Shown: positions 46,469-55,737, counted from the first letter of the stretch. The stretch is 64,000 bases of DNA from Paracoccus haematequi (GCA_945881965.1 CAMCVS010000003.1:186001-250000); one strand, 5' to 3'. Notes: generated from the letters alone by a model not told the origin. Program-made: numbers and translations.

Positions 46469-46682
46469 TTTGCGTCTCCGTTTCCATCGCTAATCTGATC
46501 CACTGCCGGATATCCGACGTGACCTTGGTGCTGTCCTTGAGTGCCGCGAACTCGCCGGCATGAACCCGGCTGCTCATCTCTTCCAACTCTGCGCGCATCT
46601 GGATCAATTGCATCTCGACACTGTCGACAGCACGCCTGATCCGTTGCCGCTCGCGTTCGGCCAATTCCGTCTGCTGCATCAT
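46320..46682 (-). CDS. GTA gp1: terminase small subunit (TerS)
   Basis: 120 residues, almost wholly helical: QTELAERERQRIRRAVDSVE, QLIQMRAELEEMSSRVH and SDIRQWIRLAMETETQI form the TerS coiled-coil/oligomer helices. The C-terminal AVRHQIGCRLDRLRRC would bind TerL. RcGTA TerS is described as non-specific for DNA sequence, explaining random packaging. ATG 46682 (or 46679) begins the conserved MMQQTELAE; an open frame to 46769 adds a non-conserved extension. It is the first gene of the GTA operon and its last third overlaps terL. Confidence 0.87.
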   Translation of the reverse strand: MMQQTELAERERQRIRRAVDSVEMQLIQMRAELEEMSSRVHAGEFAALKDSTKVTSDIRQWIRLAMETETQIAERQKPLDGHGPGGTPAIDLVAVRHQIGCRLDRLRRCGGAGGISGKPD

Positions 46683-46918
46683 ATGTCTTGCCCAATGCCC
46701 GTTGCGCCCCGATATCTGGCGTCCTCCCGCGACGATTGATTGCTGGCCCGTCGTCAGTGGGGCCAGCATCGCGCCCTTGCGTTAACGTTTCGAAATTCCG
46801 CCGTCCGCTCGCGCCCACCAAGCCGTCCTTGACGCGGCATTGTCATTTGCATGTGCAGAGATAAGACGATAGCTACGCCGCTCGCCCGCTGCCCCAGCCC
46901 GTGAAAGGGATGCCCACC
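46683..46918. promoter_or_regulatory. Divergent promoter region of the GTA operon and nspC
   Basis: A 236-nt non-coding gap between two divergent starts, so it must hold the GTA promoter (minus) and the nspC promoter (plus). The AT-rich GTTAACGTTTCGAAATT at 46790-46806 is the most likely unwinding/regulator region for the GTA side. CTTGACG near 46828 could be the -35 of nspC, with no convincing -10. I could not recognise a binding site for GafA or CtrA. Confidence 0.5.
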
Positions 46919-48016
46919 ATGCTCCAGACGCCCTATTACCTGATCGACAAGGCCCGCCTGCTGCCGAACATGGAAAAGATCGCCTGGCTGCGCGAACACT
47001 CGGGCGCCAAGGCGCTGCTGGCGCTGAAATGTTTTGCCACATGGGATCTGTTCGATTTCATGGCCGATTATATGGATGGCAGCACGTCATCCTCGCTGTT
47101 CGAACTGAAACTGGGACGCGAGAAATTTCCGGGCGAAACCCATGCCTATTCGGTGGCCTGGGCGCCGCATGAAATCGACGACGTGCTGGCAAACTCCGAC
47201 AAGGTGATCTTCAATACCGTCGGCCAATTGGCCCGCTATGCCGATGTGTCTGCGGGCCATGTGCGCGGCCTGCGCGTCAATCCGGGCGTGTCCACCAGCA
47301 GCTTCGACCTTGCCGACCCTGCGCGGCCCTATTCGCGCCTTGGCGAGCACGATCCGGCCAATATCGAACCCTTGGCGGACCTGATTTCCGGCTTCATGTT
47401 CCACAACAATTGCGAAAACGACGATTTCGACCGCTTCGCCGCGATGCTGGACGGCATCGAACAGCGCTTTGGCCATCTGATCCGCCAGATGGACTGGATC
47501 AGCCTTGGCGGCGGCATCCATTTCACTGGCGACGGCTATCCTTTGGACCGGCTGGCCGACCGGCTGAAACGTTTTGCCGACACGAACGGGGTGCAGGTCT
47601 ATCTGGAACCCGGCGAGGCGGCGATTACGCGGTCCACCACGCTGGAACTGACCGTGCTGGACACGCTTTACAACGGTAAGAACCTCGCCATCGTCGATAG
47701 CTCGGTCGAGGCGCATATGCTCGATTTGCTGATCTACCGCCAAGAAGCGCGCATGACCCCGAACGAAGGCCCCGAGGAATGGATGATCTGCGGAAAATCC
47801 TGTCTGGCGGGCGATATCTTTGGCACGTTCCGCTTTGCGCAGGCGCTGAAACCCGGCGACCGTGTCAGCATCGACGACGCCGCAGGCTATACGATGGTCA
47901 AAAAGAACTGGTTCAACGGCGTGCAGATGCCCGCCATCGCGGTCCGCGAGTTGGACGGCACCACGCGGGTGGTCCGCGAATTCAGCTATGCCGAATTTGT
48001 GGCGGCTTTGTCGTAA
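46919..48016 (+). CDS. nspC: Carboxynorspermidine/carboxyspermidine decarboxylase
   Basis: A 365-residue fold-type III (alanine-racemase-like) PLP decarboxylase. It removes the carboxyl group from carboxyspermidine or carboxynorspermidine to give spermidine or norspermidine. The PLP lysine is K37 in ALLALKCFATW. Other motifs are SGFMFHNNCENDDF, SLGGGIHFTGDGYPLDR, YLEPGEAAI and the cysteine-containing ICGKSCLAGDIFG at the active site. ATG 46919 follows GAAAGGG; GTG 46901 and ATG 46910 are less suited. The partner dehydrogenase follows after 101 nt. Confidence 0.93.
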   Translation: MLQTPYYLIDKARLLPNMEKIAWLREHSGAKALLALKCFATWDLFDFMADYMDGSTSSSLFELKLGREKFPGETHAYSVAWAPHEIDDVLANSDKVIFNTVGQLARYADVSAGHVRGLRVNPGVSTSSFDLADPARPYSRLGEHDPANIEPLADLISGFMFHNNCENDDFDRFAAMLDGIEQRFGHLIRQMDWISLGGGIHFTGDGYPLDRLADRLKRFADTNGVQVYLEPGEAAITRSTTLELTVLDTLYNGKNLAIVDSSVEAHMLDLLIYRQEARMTPNEGPEEWMICGKSCLAGDIFGTFRFAQALKPGDRVSIDDAAGYTMVKKNWFNGVQMPAIAVRELDGTTRVVREFSYAEFVAALS

Positions 48017-48034
48017 AACAGCGTTACAAAACAA

Positions 48035-48067
48035 CCGTCACATCTCTGTCACGCCCCTGTCATCTAG
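48035..48067 (+). promoter_or_regulatory. Three tandem 11-bp PhoB-box-like repeats
   Basis: CCGTCACATCT, CTGTCACGCCC and CTGTCATCTAG lie head to tail at 48035, 48046 and 48057. The last two give CTGTCAC-N4-CTGTCAT, the exact half-site sequence and 11-bp spacing of the PhoB box. The array ends 50 nt before the carboxynorspermidine dehydrogenase ATG. No convincing -10 was found. Confidence 0.6.
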
Positions 48068-48117
48068 CGGCAGCAGCGTGACCCGACGATCTTATCCACA
48101 GGAGGCTAGGTGCAGCC

Positions 48118-49368
48118 ATGACCACCCCATCCCCCGCAAAAAACGTCCTGATCATCGGCGCAGGTGGCGTGGCCCAAGTCGTGGCGCATAAATGCGCGCA
48201 GCATAATGATCGGTTCGGTGCCTTGCACATCGCCAGCCGCACGCAGGCGAAATGCGACGCGATCATCGCCTCGGTCCAGGCCAAAGGCGCGATGAAAGTG
48301 CCGGGTGCGTTCCACGCCCATGCCGTTGACGCGATGGACAGCGCCGCCGTGGCCGCCCTGATCCGCGACACGGGCGCGCAGATCGTGATCAACGTCGGCT
48401 CGGCCTTTGTGAACATGACGGTGCTGGACGCCTGCATCGCCACGGGTGCCGCCTATATCGACACCGCGATCCACGAAGACCCCGCCAAGATCTGCGAAAC
48501 CCCGCCATGGTATGGCAATTACGAATGGACGCGCCGCGACGCCTGCGAAAAAGCTGGCGTAACGGCCATTCTGGGCATCGGGTTTGATCCCGGCGTGGTC
48601 AACGCCTATGCCCGCCTCGCCGCCGACCAGATGGACCACGTTACCGCCATCGACATCGTCGATATCAATGCCGGGTCGCATGGCCGCTGGTTCGCCACCA
48701 ATTTCGACCCCGAAATCAACTTTCGCGAATTTACCGGCACGGTGTATTCTTGGCAAAATGGCGCATGGGCCGAGAACACCATGTTCGAGGTCGGACAAAA
48801 CTGGGACATGCCTGTCGTCGGCCCGCAACGCGCCTATCTGACCGGGCATGACGAGGTCCATTCCCTGTCTGCCCGCTATCCAGAGGCCGATGTGCGGTTC
48901 TGGATGGGGTTCGGCGATCATTACATCAATGTCTTTACCGTGCTGAAAAACCTTGGCCTGTTGTCGGAAAAGCCGGTGACAACCGCCGAAGGCCAACAGG
49001 TGATCCCCTTGAAACTCGTCAAGGCCGTGCTGCCCGACCCCGCCAGCCTTGCGCCGGATTACGTGGGCAAGACCTGCATCGGGGTGCGGGTGCAGGGCGC
49101 GAAGGATGGCGTGGCGGTCGAGATGTTCCCCTATAACGTCGCCGATCACAAGGACGCGTTTACCGAGGTGGGCGCCCAAGGCATCAGCTATACCGCAGGC
49201 GTGCCCCCCGTCGCCGCCGCGCTGTTGATCGCGGATGGCACCTGGGACGTCAAACACATGGTCAATGTCGAGGATCTGGACCCCAAGCCGCTGTTGACGC
49301 TGCTGGATGGCATGGGCCTGCCAACCCGGATCAAGGATGCCGCTGGCGACCGCGCCTGGGATCAGTGA
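48118..49368 (+). CDS. Carboxynorspermidine/carboxyspermidine dehydrogenase (saccharopine dehydrogenase family)
   Basis: 416 residues. The Rossmann start NVLIIGAGGVAQVVAHKCAQ binds NADPH. The rest follows the saccharopine dehydrogenase/LYS1 fold with ASRTQAKCDAI, NVGSAFVNMTVLDACI and GIGFDPGVVNAYARL. It condenses aspartate semialdehyde with putrescine or diaminopropane and reduces the imine, making the substrate of NspC. Together they form the carboxyspermidine pathway, which replaces SAM-dependent SpeD/SpeE. CAGGAGGCTAGG precedes ATG 48118. The spacing to nspC and the PhoB-like array suggest its own promoter. Confidence 0.9.
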   Translation: MTTPSPAKNVLIIGAGGVAQVVAHKCAQHNDRFGALHIASRTQAKCDAIIASVQAKGAMKVPGAFHAHAVDAMDSAAVAALIRDTGAQIVINVGSAFVNMTVLDACIATGAAYIDTAIHEDPAKICETPPWYGNYEWTRRDACEKAGVTAILGIGFDPGVVNAYARLAADQMDHVTAIDIVDINAGSHGRWFATNFDPEINFREFTGTVYSWQNGAWAENTMFEVGQNWDMPVVGPQRAYLTGHDEVHSLSARYPEADVRFWMGFGDHYINVFTVLKNLGLLSEKPVTTAEGQQVIPLKLVKAVLPDPASLAPDYVGKTCIGVRVQGAKDGVAVEMFPYNVADHKDAFTEVGAQGISYTAGVPPVAAALLIADGTWDVKHMVNVEDLDPKPLLTLLDGMGLPTRIKDAAGDRAWDQ

Positions 49369-49369
49369 A

Positions 49370-49390
49370 GGCGGGTCGAAACGACCCGCC
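49370..49390. terminator. Bidirectional hairpin between convergent genes
   Basis: A perfect 9-bp stem (GGCGGGTCG / CGACCCGCC) with an AAA loop, 2 nt after the dehydrogenase stop and 7 nt before the end of the convergent transglycosylase gene. No T-run. Confidence 0.6.
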
Positions 49391-49396
49391 CTACGA

Positions 49397-50215
49397 TCAC
49401 CCGTCGATCCGCCGCCCCATGATCGCGAGCGACTGCTGATAAACCGTCGCGGCATTCCACAGTTTCAGCACCGGGTAATTCGGCTGACCCTCTTGATAGC
49501 CCGCCCCGGGTTGCCAGCCTTTGGCCCGCAGGAAATTCGCGGTCGAGGTCAGCGCATCGGCGAAGTTATAGAAATCCACCCGCCCGTCGCCATTGCCATC
49601 CACGCCATAGGTCATTGCATTGCCGGGCAGGAACTGGGTATGGCCCAACTCACCATGCTTGGCCCCCAGCGTGGCTGGCGTGATCGACCCCTGATCCACC
49701 AGCTTCAGCGCGCCAATCGCGTGGGGCTGAAAAAACGCCGACCGGCGGCAATCGAACGCCAGCGTCACAATGGCCGAGACGACCGGCGTATTGCCCATGC
49801 CCGACCCGAATCCGGTTTCCATGCCGTGAATGGCAATCAAAACGCCTGCCGGCACGCCGTACCGCTGTTCCAACCCGGCAAAGAACGCCGCGTTTTGCGC
49901 CTTGCGTTTGCGGCCTTGGGAAATGATCGTATCTGTCCCGCGCACCTGCATGAATTTCTCAAGCGAATACTTGAAGCTTTTCTGGTTGCGGTCGGCGTTG
50001 ATGGTTTCCTGGCTGTATCGCGTTCCCGCCAAGGCGTCCAATCCGCGCTTGCCGACACCATTTGCCGCCGCAAGCGCCGCAAATTCGCGTTTCCAAGTAT
50101 CAAATCCGCTGCCGGAATTGCTGCACTGCAACGCTAATGCTGGCCCCGCCCCGAACAGACCGGCAAAAAGCGCGCCTGTCACAACATGCCGCGCAACTTT
50201 CATCAATCGGGCCAT
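49397..50215 (-). CDS. Lytic murein transglycosylase, MltB/SLT_2 family
   Basis: 272 residues. A signal peptide (VARHVVTGALFAGLFGAGPALA, about 4-26) precedes an SLT_2 domain. The catalytic glutamate is in AIHGMETGFGSGMG. HGELGHTQFLPGNAMTYGVDG and the EF-like loop DGNGDGRVDFYNFADAL are also present. It cuts the MurNAc-GlcNAc bond, forming anhydro-muropeptides in the periplasm. No lipobox cysteine follows the signal, so it is a soluble form (the first Cys, in LQCSN, is not in lipobox context). ATG 50215 has GGAGGGGGCG upstream; ATGs at 50230 and 50203 are alternatives. Confidence 0.9.
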   Translation of the reverse strand: MARLMKVARHVVTGALFAGLFGAGPALALQCSNSGSGFDTWKREFAALAAANGVGKRGLDALAGTRYSQETINADRNQKSFKYSLEKFMQVRGTDTIISQGRKRKAQNAAFFAGLEQRYGVPAGVLIAIHGMETGFGSGMGNTPVVSAIVTLAFDCRRSAFFQPHAIGALKLVDQGSITPATLGAKHGELGHTQFLPGNAMTYGVDGNGDGRVDFYNFADALTSTANFLRAKGWQPGAGYQEGQPNYPVLKLWNAATVYQQSLAIMGRRIDG

Positions 50216-50293
50216 CGCCCCCTCCGTCATAAAACTATGCGGAGGGAGTATGACCCGGATGCGCGGTGGCGTCAAAGACCCAGCGCGACCGCG

Positions 50294-51073
50294 TTACAAG
50301 CCACGCGTAACCGGTGCCATGACCATGGCTTCGGCGATTTCCGGCACAACGACCTGTCCGATCAGCGTCACGAAGGCCAGCGCTGTCAGCATCGTGGTCG
50401 AAACCCGCAGATCACTGCCGCGCAGCGTGTTCCAGACCAGCAGGGACGCGGCCAGCGGCAGCGAAAACAGCGCCACAAACAACGTGACGACCGCTGCCGT
50501 CAGCCGCACTGCCAGCGTCGGATGTGCCAAGGCGACCTCGGCGCGCTCTTCGGCCTCCGCCTCGCGCATCAGATGCGCCAGCGCCGTCTGCTGATCCGCC
50601 TCAAAATCCGCAGCCCAAGCATCCGAACGGGCCGAACCATGCCGCGCGGCGCGCGCCCGATGCTGTGCTGTGGGGACCTGCACCCGACGCGGGCGCACCG
50701 GGTCCACCGCCGCCAGAAACCGCGCCGCAGGCAGAACCGCGTCCTTGCGCAGCCACAACACGGTTTCCGCCGCAAACCCGCGCACCAGCGCCGCCGTCAG
50801 CGCCGCCAACAAGGCCTGCGCCGACGCCTCTGTCAGCTGCGCCGCCTCCGCAGGCCGCGTCAGCCGCAACCGCGCGCGATCCTCGGTCAGGTTCATCCGC
50901 AGCGTCACCGCCGGGGTCTGGAACAGAATTTCGGCCCCGTCGCGCGTGATGTCCACCGCATCTCCGCGCCGGGCGAACACTTCGGCCAACAGCGCGGTAG
51001 CAAGATCAACACTGACACGCGACATCAGCGGGAACACGATACCGGACTGGCACAGCGGAAATTCGGTTTTCAT
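50294..51073 (-). CDS. Hypothetical protein with two C-terminal membrane helices
   Basis: 259 residues, family not recognised. Residues 1-110 look like a mixed alpha/beta cytoplasmic domain (SRVSVDLATALLAEVFARRGD, LRMNLTEDRARLRL). Residues 115-175 are Arg/Ala-rich and probably disordered. Two hydrophobic helices lie at about 183-210 and 225-250. AAGGAGACCTTGTC precedes ATG 51073. About 110 nt upstream lies a 19-bp perfect palindrome (51174-51192). The neighbours, transglycosylase and glnA, do not suggest a function. Confidence 0.75.
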   Translation of the reverse strand: MKTEFPLCQSGIVFPLMSRVSVDLATALLAEVFARRGDAVDITRDGAEILFQTPAVTLRMNLTEDRARLRLTRPAEAAQLTEASAQALLAALTAALVRGFAAETVLWLRKDAVLPAARFLAAVDPVRPRRVQVPTAQHRARAARHGSARSDAWAADFEADQQTALAHLMREAEAEERAEVALAHPTLAVRLTAAVVTLFVALFSLPLAASLLVWNTLRGSDLRVSTTMLTALAFVTLIGQVVVPEIAEAMVMAPVTRGL

Positions 51074-51173
51074 GACAAGGTCTCCTTGGATTGGCAGCTA
51101 TCCATAGGCACAGGATTGTCCCGATATCCCGACGATTCCCGGGCGGGTTTGCGTCTGAAATGCGGCGCAAAAT

Positions 51174-51192
51174 CACTGTTTTGGAAACAGTG
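51174..51192. promoter_or_regulatory. Perfect 19-bp palindrome
   Basis: CACTGTTT-TGG-AAACAGTG, an 8-bp inverted repeat with a 3-nt spacer. It lies in the 297-nt gap between glnA and the unknown membrane protein gene, about 100 nt upstream of the latter. It could be an operator or a small hairpin; no T-run follows. Confidence 0.5.
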
Positions 51193-51314
51193 CGTTCTCG
51201 GTTTCAGTCTTTTACGCTGCGAAAGTTCACAAACCCGCATGGATTTATTCACCATGAAGGCAAAACCGGGTCAAATTGCGTCTGCGCCTGTCACCATGCA
51301 GGCAACCCGGAAAC

Positions 51315-51342
51315 GAAAAAAGGCGCCCCGCAGGGCGCCTTT
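51315..51342 (-). terminator. Rho-independent terminator of glnA
   Basis: Read on the minus strand: AAAGGCGCCC-TGCG-GGGCGCCTTT followed by a run of T (TTTTTTCG), 29 nt after the glnA stop. Confidence 0.88.
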
Positions 51343-51370
51343 GATTGTGTCGAACCCCGAAACTGACAGA

Positions 51371-52777
51371 TCAGCAGGAGTAATAGAACTTGTACTCGAT
51401 CGGGTGCGGGCACATCTCGTAGGCCTGATTTTCCTCGGCCTTGAGATCGACATAGGACGCAAGCTGGTCCTTGGTGAACACGTCACCGGCCAACAAGAAA
51501 TCCATGTCCTTGTGCAGCTCGTCGATGGCTTCACGCAAAGACCCGCAAACCGTCGGGATACCGGCCAACTCTTCGGGCGGCAGGTCATACAGGTTCTTGT
51601 CCATTGCCTCGCCGGGGTCGATCTTGTTCTTGATCCCGTCAATGCCGGCCATCAGCAGGGCGGCAAAGCACAGATAAGGGTTCGCCGACGGATCGGGGAA
51701 ACGGGCTTCGACACGCTTGGCCTTGGGCGATTCCGTCCACGGAATACGGACGCAACCCGACCGGTTGCGCGCCGAATAGGCCCGCAGCACAGGGGCCTCG
51801 TATCCGGGCACCAGACGCTTGTAGCTGTTGGTGGACGGGTTGGTGATCGCGTTCAGCGCCTTGGCGTGCTTCAGGATGCCGCCGATGAAATACAGCGCCT
51901 CCTGCGACAGATCGGCGTATTTGTCGCCCGCGAACAGCGGCTTGCCGTCTTTCCAGATCGACATGTTCACATGCATGCCCGACCCGTTGTCGCCCGCCAT
52001 CGGCTTGGGCATGAACGTCACCGTCTTGCCATAGGCCTGCGCCACGTTGTGGATCACATACTTGTATTTCTGGATGTTGTCGGCCTGTTCGGTCAGCCCG
52101 CCAAAGATCATGCCCAGCTCGTGCTGGCAGGTGGCGACCTCGTGGTGGTGCTTGTCCACCTTCATCCCCATCCGCTTCATCGTGGACAGCATTTCCGACC
52201 GGATATCCTGACCTTCGTCGCTGGGGTTCACCGGGAAATAGCCGCCCTTGTGCGCCGGGCGATGGCCCAGGTTGCCGGGGTCAACTTCGGCATCGGTGTT
52301 CCACGCGGCATGTTCCGCGTCGATCTGATAGGACACCTTGTTCGGGCTGATCTGATAGCGCACATCGTCGAACAGGAAGAATTCGGCTTCCGGGCCGAAA
52401 TATGCCACATCGCCGATACCGGATGCCTTGAGGTAGGCTTCGGCCTTCAGCGCGATCTGGCGCGGGCAGCGGTCATAGGCTTCGCCGGTGTCGGGTTCCA
52501 CCACGTTGCAATGAATGGCCAGCGTCTTTTCGGCATAGAACGGGTCCATATAGACCGAGGCCGGATCGGGCATCAGTTTCATGTCCGACGCTTCGATCGA
52601 CTTCCAGCCCGCGATCGACGACCCGTCGAACATGAAGCCCTCGTCTAGGAAATCCTCATCGACCAGATCGGCCACCACGGTCACGTGCTGCAACTTGCCG
52701 CGCGGGTCGGTGAAACGGATATCGACGTATTCGACATCCTCTTCCTTGATCAGCTTAACTACGTCTATTGCCTTCAT
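51371..52777 (-). CDS. glnA: Glutamine synthetase type I
   Basis: 468 residues, dodecameric GSI-beta. It makes glutamine from glutamate, ammonia and ATP. Motifs are the N-terminal beta-grasp ([16 protein letters not shown]), [33 protein letters not shown] and [15 protein letters not shown]. The adenylylation tyrosine lies in [10 protein letters not shown], so activity should be controlled by GlnE in answer to PII. AAAGGACCAGA precedes ATG 52777. It follows glnB by 33 nt, the usual glnB-glnA nitrogen operon, with a strong terminator after it. Confidence 0.97.
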   Translation of the reverse strand: MKAIDVVKLIKEEDVEYVDIRFTDPRGKLQHVTVVADLVDEDFLDEGFMFDGSSIAGWKSIEASDMKLMPDPASVYMDPFYAEKTLAIHCNVVEPDTGEAYDRCPRQIALKAEAYLKASGIGDVAYFGPEAEFFLFDDVRYQISPNKVSYQIDAEHAAWNTDAEVDPGNLGHRPAHKGGYFPVNPSDEGQDIRSEMLSTMKRMGMKVDKHHHEVATCQHELGMIFGGLTEQADNIQKYKYVIHNVAQAYGKTVTFMPKPMAGDNGSGMHVNMSIWKDGKPLFAGDKYADLSQEALYFIGGILKHAKALNAITNPSTNSYKRLVPGYEAPVLRAYSARNRSGCVRIPWTESPKAKRVEARFPDPSANPYLCFAALLMAGIDGIKNKIDPGEAMDKNLYDLPPEELAGIPTVCGSLREAIDELHKDMDFLLAGDVFTKDQLASYVDLKAEENQAYEMCPHPIEYKFYYSC

Positions 52778-52810
52778 TCTCTGGTCCTTTCAGGCTTGAT
52801 AGGAATTACG

Positions 52811-53182
<372 letters not shown>

Positions 53183-53327
53183 TCAGACCACGCCGCGCCG
53201 GGGGCCTCAATCCGCCCCTGCCAGATAGCGCGGGCGCGGGAGTGGGAATTACACCTTTCGCCTAAAATTTAATCAAACCGCCGAAATATCCCGCAGTTTG
53301 AAAACTGAAAATTTGCAGCGCGCAACG

Positions 53328-53357
53328 CAAAAGGGCCGCCCCATAGGACGGCCCTTT
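53328..53357 (-). terminator. Rho-independent terminator of trigger factor gene
   Basis: On the minus strand AAAGGGCCGTCC-TATG-GGGCGGCCCTTTT, a 12-bp stem with one G-U pair ending in Ts, 30 nt after the tig stop. Confidence 0.85.
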
Positions 53358-53386
53358 GAAATCGCGCCAGGCCCATCGGCCCGCGA

Positions 53387-54721
53387 TCATTCTTCGTCCA
53401 GCGCCTCGACAGCCTTTTGCAGATCGTCCTTGCTGACGTCCACATCTGTGACCTGCGCCTGTGCCAGGATGTGATCGATGACCTTGTCCTCAAAGATCGG
53501 CGCGCGCAGTTGCTGTTGCATCTGCTGGTTCTGCTGCACGAATTCAAAGAACTGGCGTTCCTGTCCCGGATATTGCCGCGCCTGGTTCAGCACCACCTGG
53601 GTGAACTCGGCATCGGTGACCTGCACCTCGGCCTTGCGCCCGATTTCGGCCAACAGCAGCCCCAGACGCACACGGCGCGAGGCCAGCGCCTTGTGTTCGT
53701 CGGTGGGATCAACCGCGCCGTGGTTATGGTCATGCACCTCGGGGTTTTCTTCGTGCCACAGCTGATGCGCGATCTGGCTGGCCTCGGCATCGACAAGGTT
53801 CGACGGCAGGTCGAACGACACCAGCCCGTCCAGCTTGTCCAGCAACGCGCGCTTGATCACGGCCCGCGCCGCGCCCTTGTATTCCGCTTCCAGCCGCTCG
53901 GCGATCTGGCCCTTCAGCGCGTCTAGGCTGTCAGCGCCGAACCGCTTGGCCATCTCGTCGTCGATCACGGCGGCTTGCGGGCCCTTCACGGCCTTGATGG
54001 TGCAATCAAAGGTTGCGTTCTTGCCCGCCAGATTGGCTGCGCCATAGTTTTCCGGGAAGGTCACGGTGACCAGCTTGGTGTCACCCGCGACGCTGCCGAC
54101 CAGTTGTTCCTCAAAGCCCGGAATGAACGCGCCCGACCCAAGCACCAGCGGATAATCCTCTGCCGCGCCGCCATCGAACGCCTCGCCATCCACGCGGCCC
54201 AGGAAATCGAACACCACCTGATCACCGTTTTCGGCGGCGGCCCCTGCGGCCTTGTCCTCGAAATTCTGCGCAGTTTCCGCCAGCGACGCCAGCGCCTCGT
54301 CCACCGAGGCCGGATCGGCCTTGACAACCATCCGCTCCAGCACCACGCCCGACACATCCACATCGGGGATATCGGGCAGCGCTTCATAGCTGACCTGGAT
54401 CACGACATCATCGCCGTCTTTCCAGGTATCGCCATCTTTCATGGTGATCTGCGGCTGCAACGCCGGACGGTCGCCGGATGCGGCGAAATGATCGTTCATC
54501 GCGCCGTCGATGGCTTCTTGCATTGCTTCGCCCATCAGGCGCTGACCGAACTGCTTTTTCAGCATCGCCAGCGGCACCTTGCCCTTGCGAAAGCCCTTGA
54601 TCTCGACGTCGGGCTGGGCCTCGATCAGCTTGGCGGTGACCTTGGCGTCCATCTCAGCCGCGGTCACGGTGATCTCATAGCCGCGCTGGAGGCCGTCTCT
54701 CAGGGTTTCGGTGACCTGCAT
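53387..54721 (-). CDS. tig: Trigger factor
   Basis: A 444-residue ribosome-bound chaperone. The N-terminal ribosome-binding domain has the signature [17 protein letters not shown] (about 43-60). The FKBP-like isomerase domain lies at about 160-250 ([21 protein letters not shown], split by the conserved Gly). The long helical C-terminal domain ends in acidic residues. It meets nascent chains at the exit tunnel. AAGGACG precedes ATG 54721. It has its own terminator and stands alone, not with clpP as in many bacteria. Confidence 0.96.
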   Translation of the reverse strand: MQVTETLRDGLQRGYEITVTAAEMDAKVTAKLIEAQPDVEIKGFRKGKVPLAMLKKQFGQRLMGEAMQEAIDGAMNDHFAASGDRPALQPQITMKDGDTWKDGDDVVIQVSYEALPDIPDVDVSGVVLERMVVKADPASVDEALASLAETAQNFEDKAAGAAAENGDQVVFDFLGRVDGEAFDGGAAEDYPLVLGSGAFIPGFEEQLVGSVAGDTKLVTVTFPENYGAANLAGKNATFDCTIKAVKGPQAAVIDDEMAKRFGADSLDALKGQIAERLEAEYKGAARAVIKRALLDKLDGLVSFDLPSNLVDAEASQIAHQLWHEENPEVHDHNHGAVDPTDEHKALASRRVRLGLLLAEIGRKAEVQVTDAEFTQVVLNQARQYPGQERQFFEFVQQNQQMQQQLRAPIFEDKVIDHILAQAQVTDVDVSKDDLQKAVEALDEE

Positions 54722-54885
54722 ATGGTGCGTCCTTGTATATCTCTTGTCTTGCGACGGTTCCTGGCAATCCGGGGCGGTGATCCGGCCCCGCCGCAGGCAT
54801 GCCCGCGACGTAATCCGCGACGTTCTAGAGGTGGGTCAGGCGCTGTGCAAGAGGGGAACACCGGCAGCAAATCAACAGCGACAGG

Positions 54886-54969
54886 TGGTGCGGGTGAAGG
54901 GACTTGAACCCCCACGCCTTGCGGCGCCAGAACCTAAATCTGGTGCGTCTACCATTTCGCCACACCCGC
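54886..54969 (-). tRNA. tRNA-Leu, anticodon UAG
   Basis: Read on the minus strand from 54969. The acceptor GCGGGTG pairs with CACCCGC followed by A and an encoded CCA. The D-arm begins TGGCGAAATGGTAGACGC. The anticodon arm is CCAGA-TTTAGGT-TCTGG, giving TAG at positions 34-36. There is a long variable arm (CGCCGCAAGGCG) as expected for leucine tRNA, then the T-arm GGGGGTTCAAGTCCCTTC. It would decode CUN codons. Confidence 0.95.
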
Positions 54970-55170
54970 AGCGGCAGCAGGGCCTCGCCATCGCAACGCC
55001 CCCGACCCTGCCCATCCTGTAACAAAGCCCTGCCCGCCCTGCGAGCGAAAAATCCGGCCCGATTTGCGGTCAATTTGCCCCAAAAAGACCCCGGATCGGT
55101 CCAAATAGGGCGCGACATAAACCCAATCTTGCCATAATCTGGTGGAAAAAATCGAGGCAGCAAATACAGG

Positions 55171-55680
55171 ATGACGCCCATGGAACCGAAGTCGGTATTA
55201 AATTCGCGCGGACGTCTTGGCGATAACGCCGGACACAAGGCAGAACTTTCCGGGTTGATGGCTGGGGCCATCGTGATGACACTTGACGGCGAAATGCCGG
55301 TCGAGTTTCTCTCGCCAGGTGACCGGGTTGTGACCCGCGACACCGGCATGGCGATTGTGCGCGCCGTGCGCCCGCGCCGGATCATCGGCAACGCCGTCGG
55401 CATCATGGCAGGGTCGCTGGGCCACACCCGCCCCGAACGTGACGTGATGATCCCCGCCGATCAGGAACTGTTGATCCGCGACTGGCGCGCTGCGGCCCTC
55501 GTGGGGGCCTGTCAGGCCATGATCCCCGCCGCGCGTCTGGTGGATGGCGAATACGTCACCCTGCACAGCAATGTCGAAATGACCGTCTACGACATCGAAT
55601 TTGACCGCGCGCATGTGATCTATGCCGATGGTCTGGAACTGGCCAGCGCGCCGGTGTCGGACTTTGCCATCGCCGCCTGA
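55171..55680 (+). CDS. Hint-domain-like protein without the catalytic cysteine
   Basis: 169 residues. The middle (VMTLDGEMPVEFLSPGDRVVTRDTG, in two pieces: GEMPVEFLSPGDRV and VVTRDTG) and MIPADQELLIRDWRA match the Hint (hedgehog/intein) module found in many Rhodobacteraceae proteins. The Cys that should open the domain (C-F-x-x-G-T) is replaced by SGLMAGAIV, so self-splicing or self-cleavage is unlikely. The C-terminus MTVYDIEFDRAHVIYADGLELAS is the typical Hint end. No signal peptide. It stands alone with a strong terminator after it. Function unknown. Confidence 0.78.
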   Translation: MTPMEPKSVLNSRGRLGDNAGHKAELSGLMAGAIVMTLDGEMPVEFLSPGDRVVTRDTGMAIVRAVRPRRIIGNAVGIMAGSLGHTRPERDVMIPADQELLIRDWRAAALVGACQAMIPAARLVDGEYVTLHSNVEMTVYDIEFDRAHVIYADGLELASAPVSDFAIAA

Positions 55681-55703
55681 ACGCGCGACCTGAACGACCT
55701 GCC

Positions 55704-55737
55704 AACCCCGGTGCCAGCAATGGTGCCGGGGTTTTGC
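55704..55737 (+). terminator. Rho-independent terminator after Hint-domain gene
   Basis: AACCCCGGTGCCA-GCAA-TGGTGCCGGGGTT (13-bp stem with two G-U pairs) followed by TT; 23 nt after the stop. Confidence 0.82.

Noticed and set aside
32809-46682. Could be an active or decaying prophage.
   Set aside because: No integrase, repressor, replication, lysis or attachment sites are present; gene content and order are those of a gene transfer agent.
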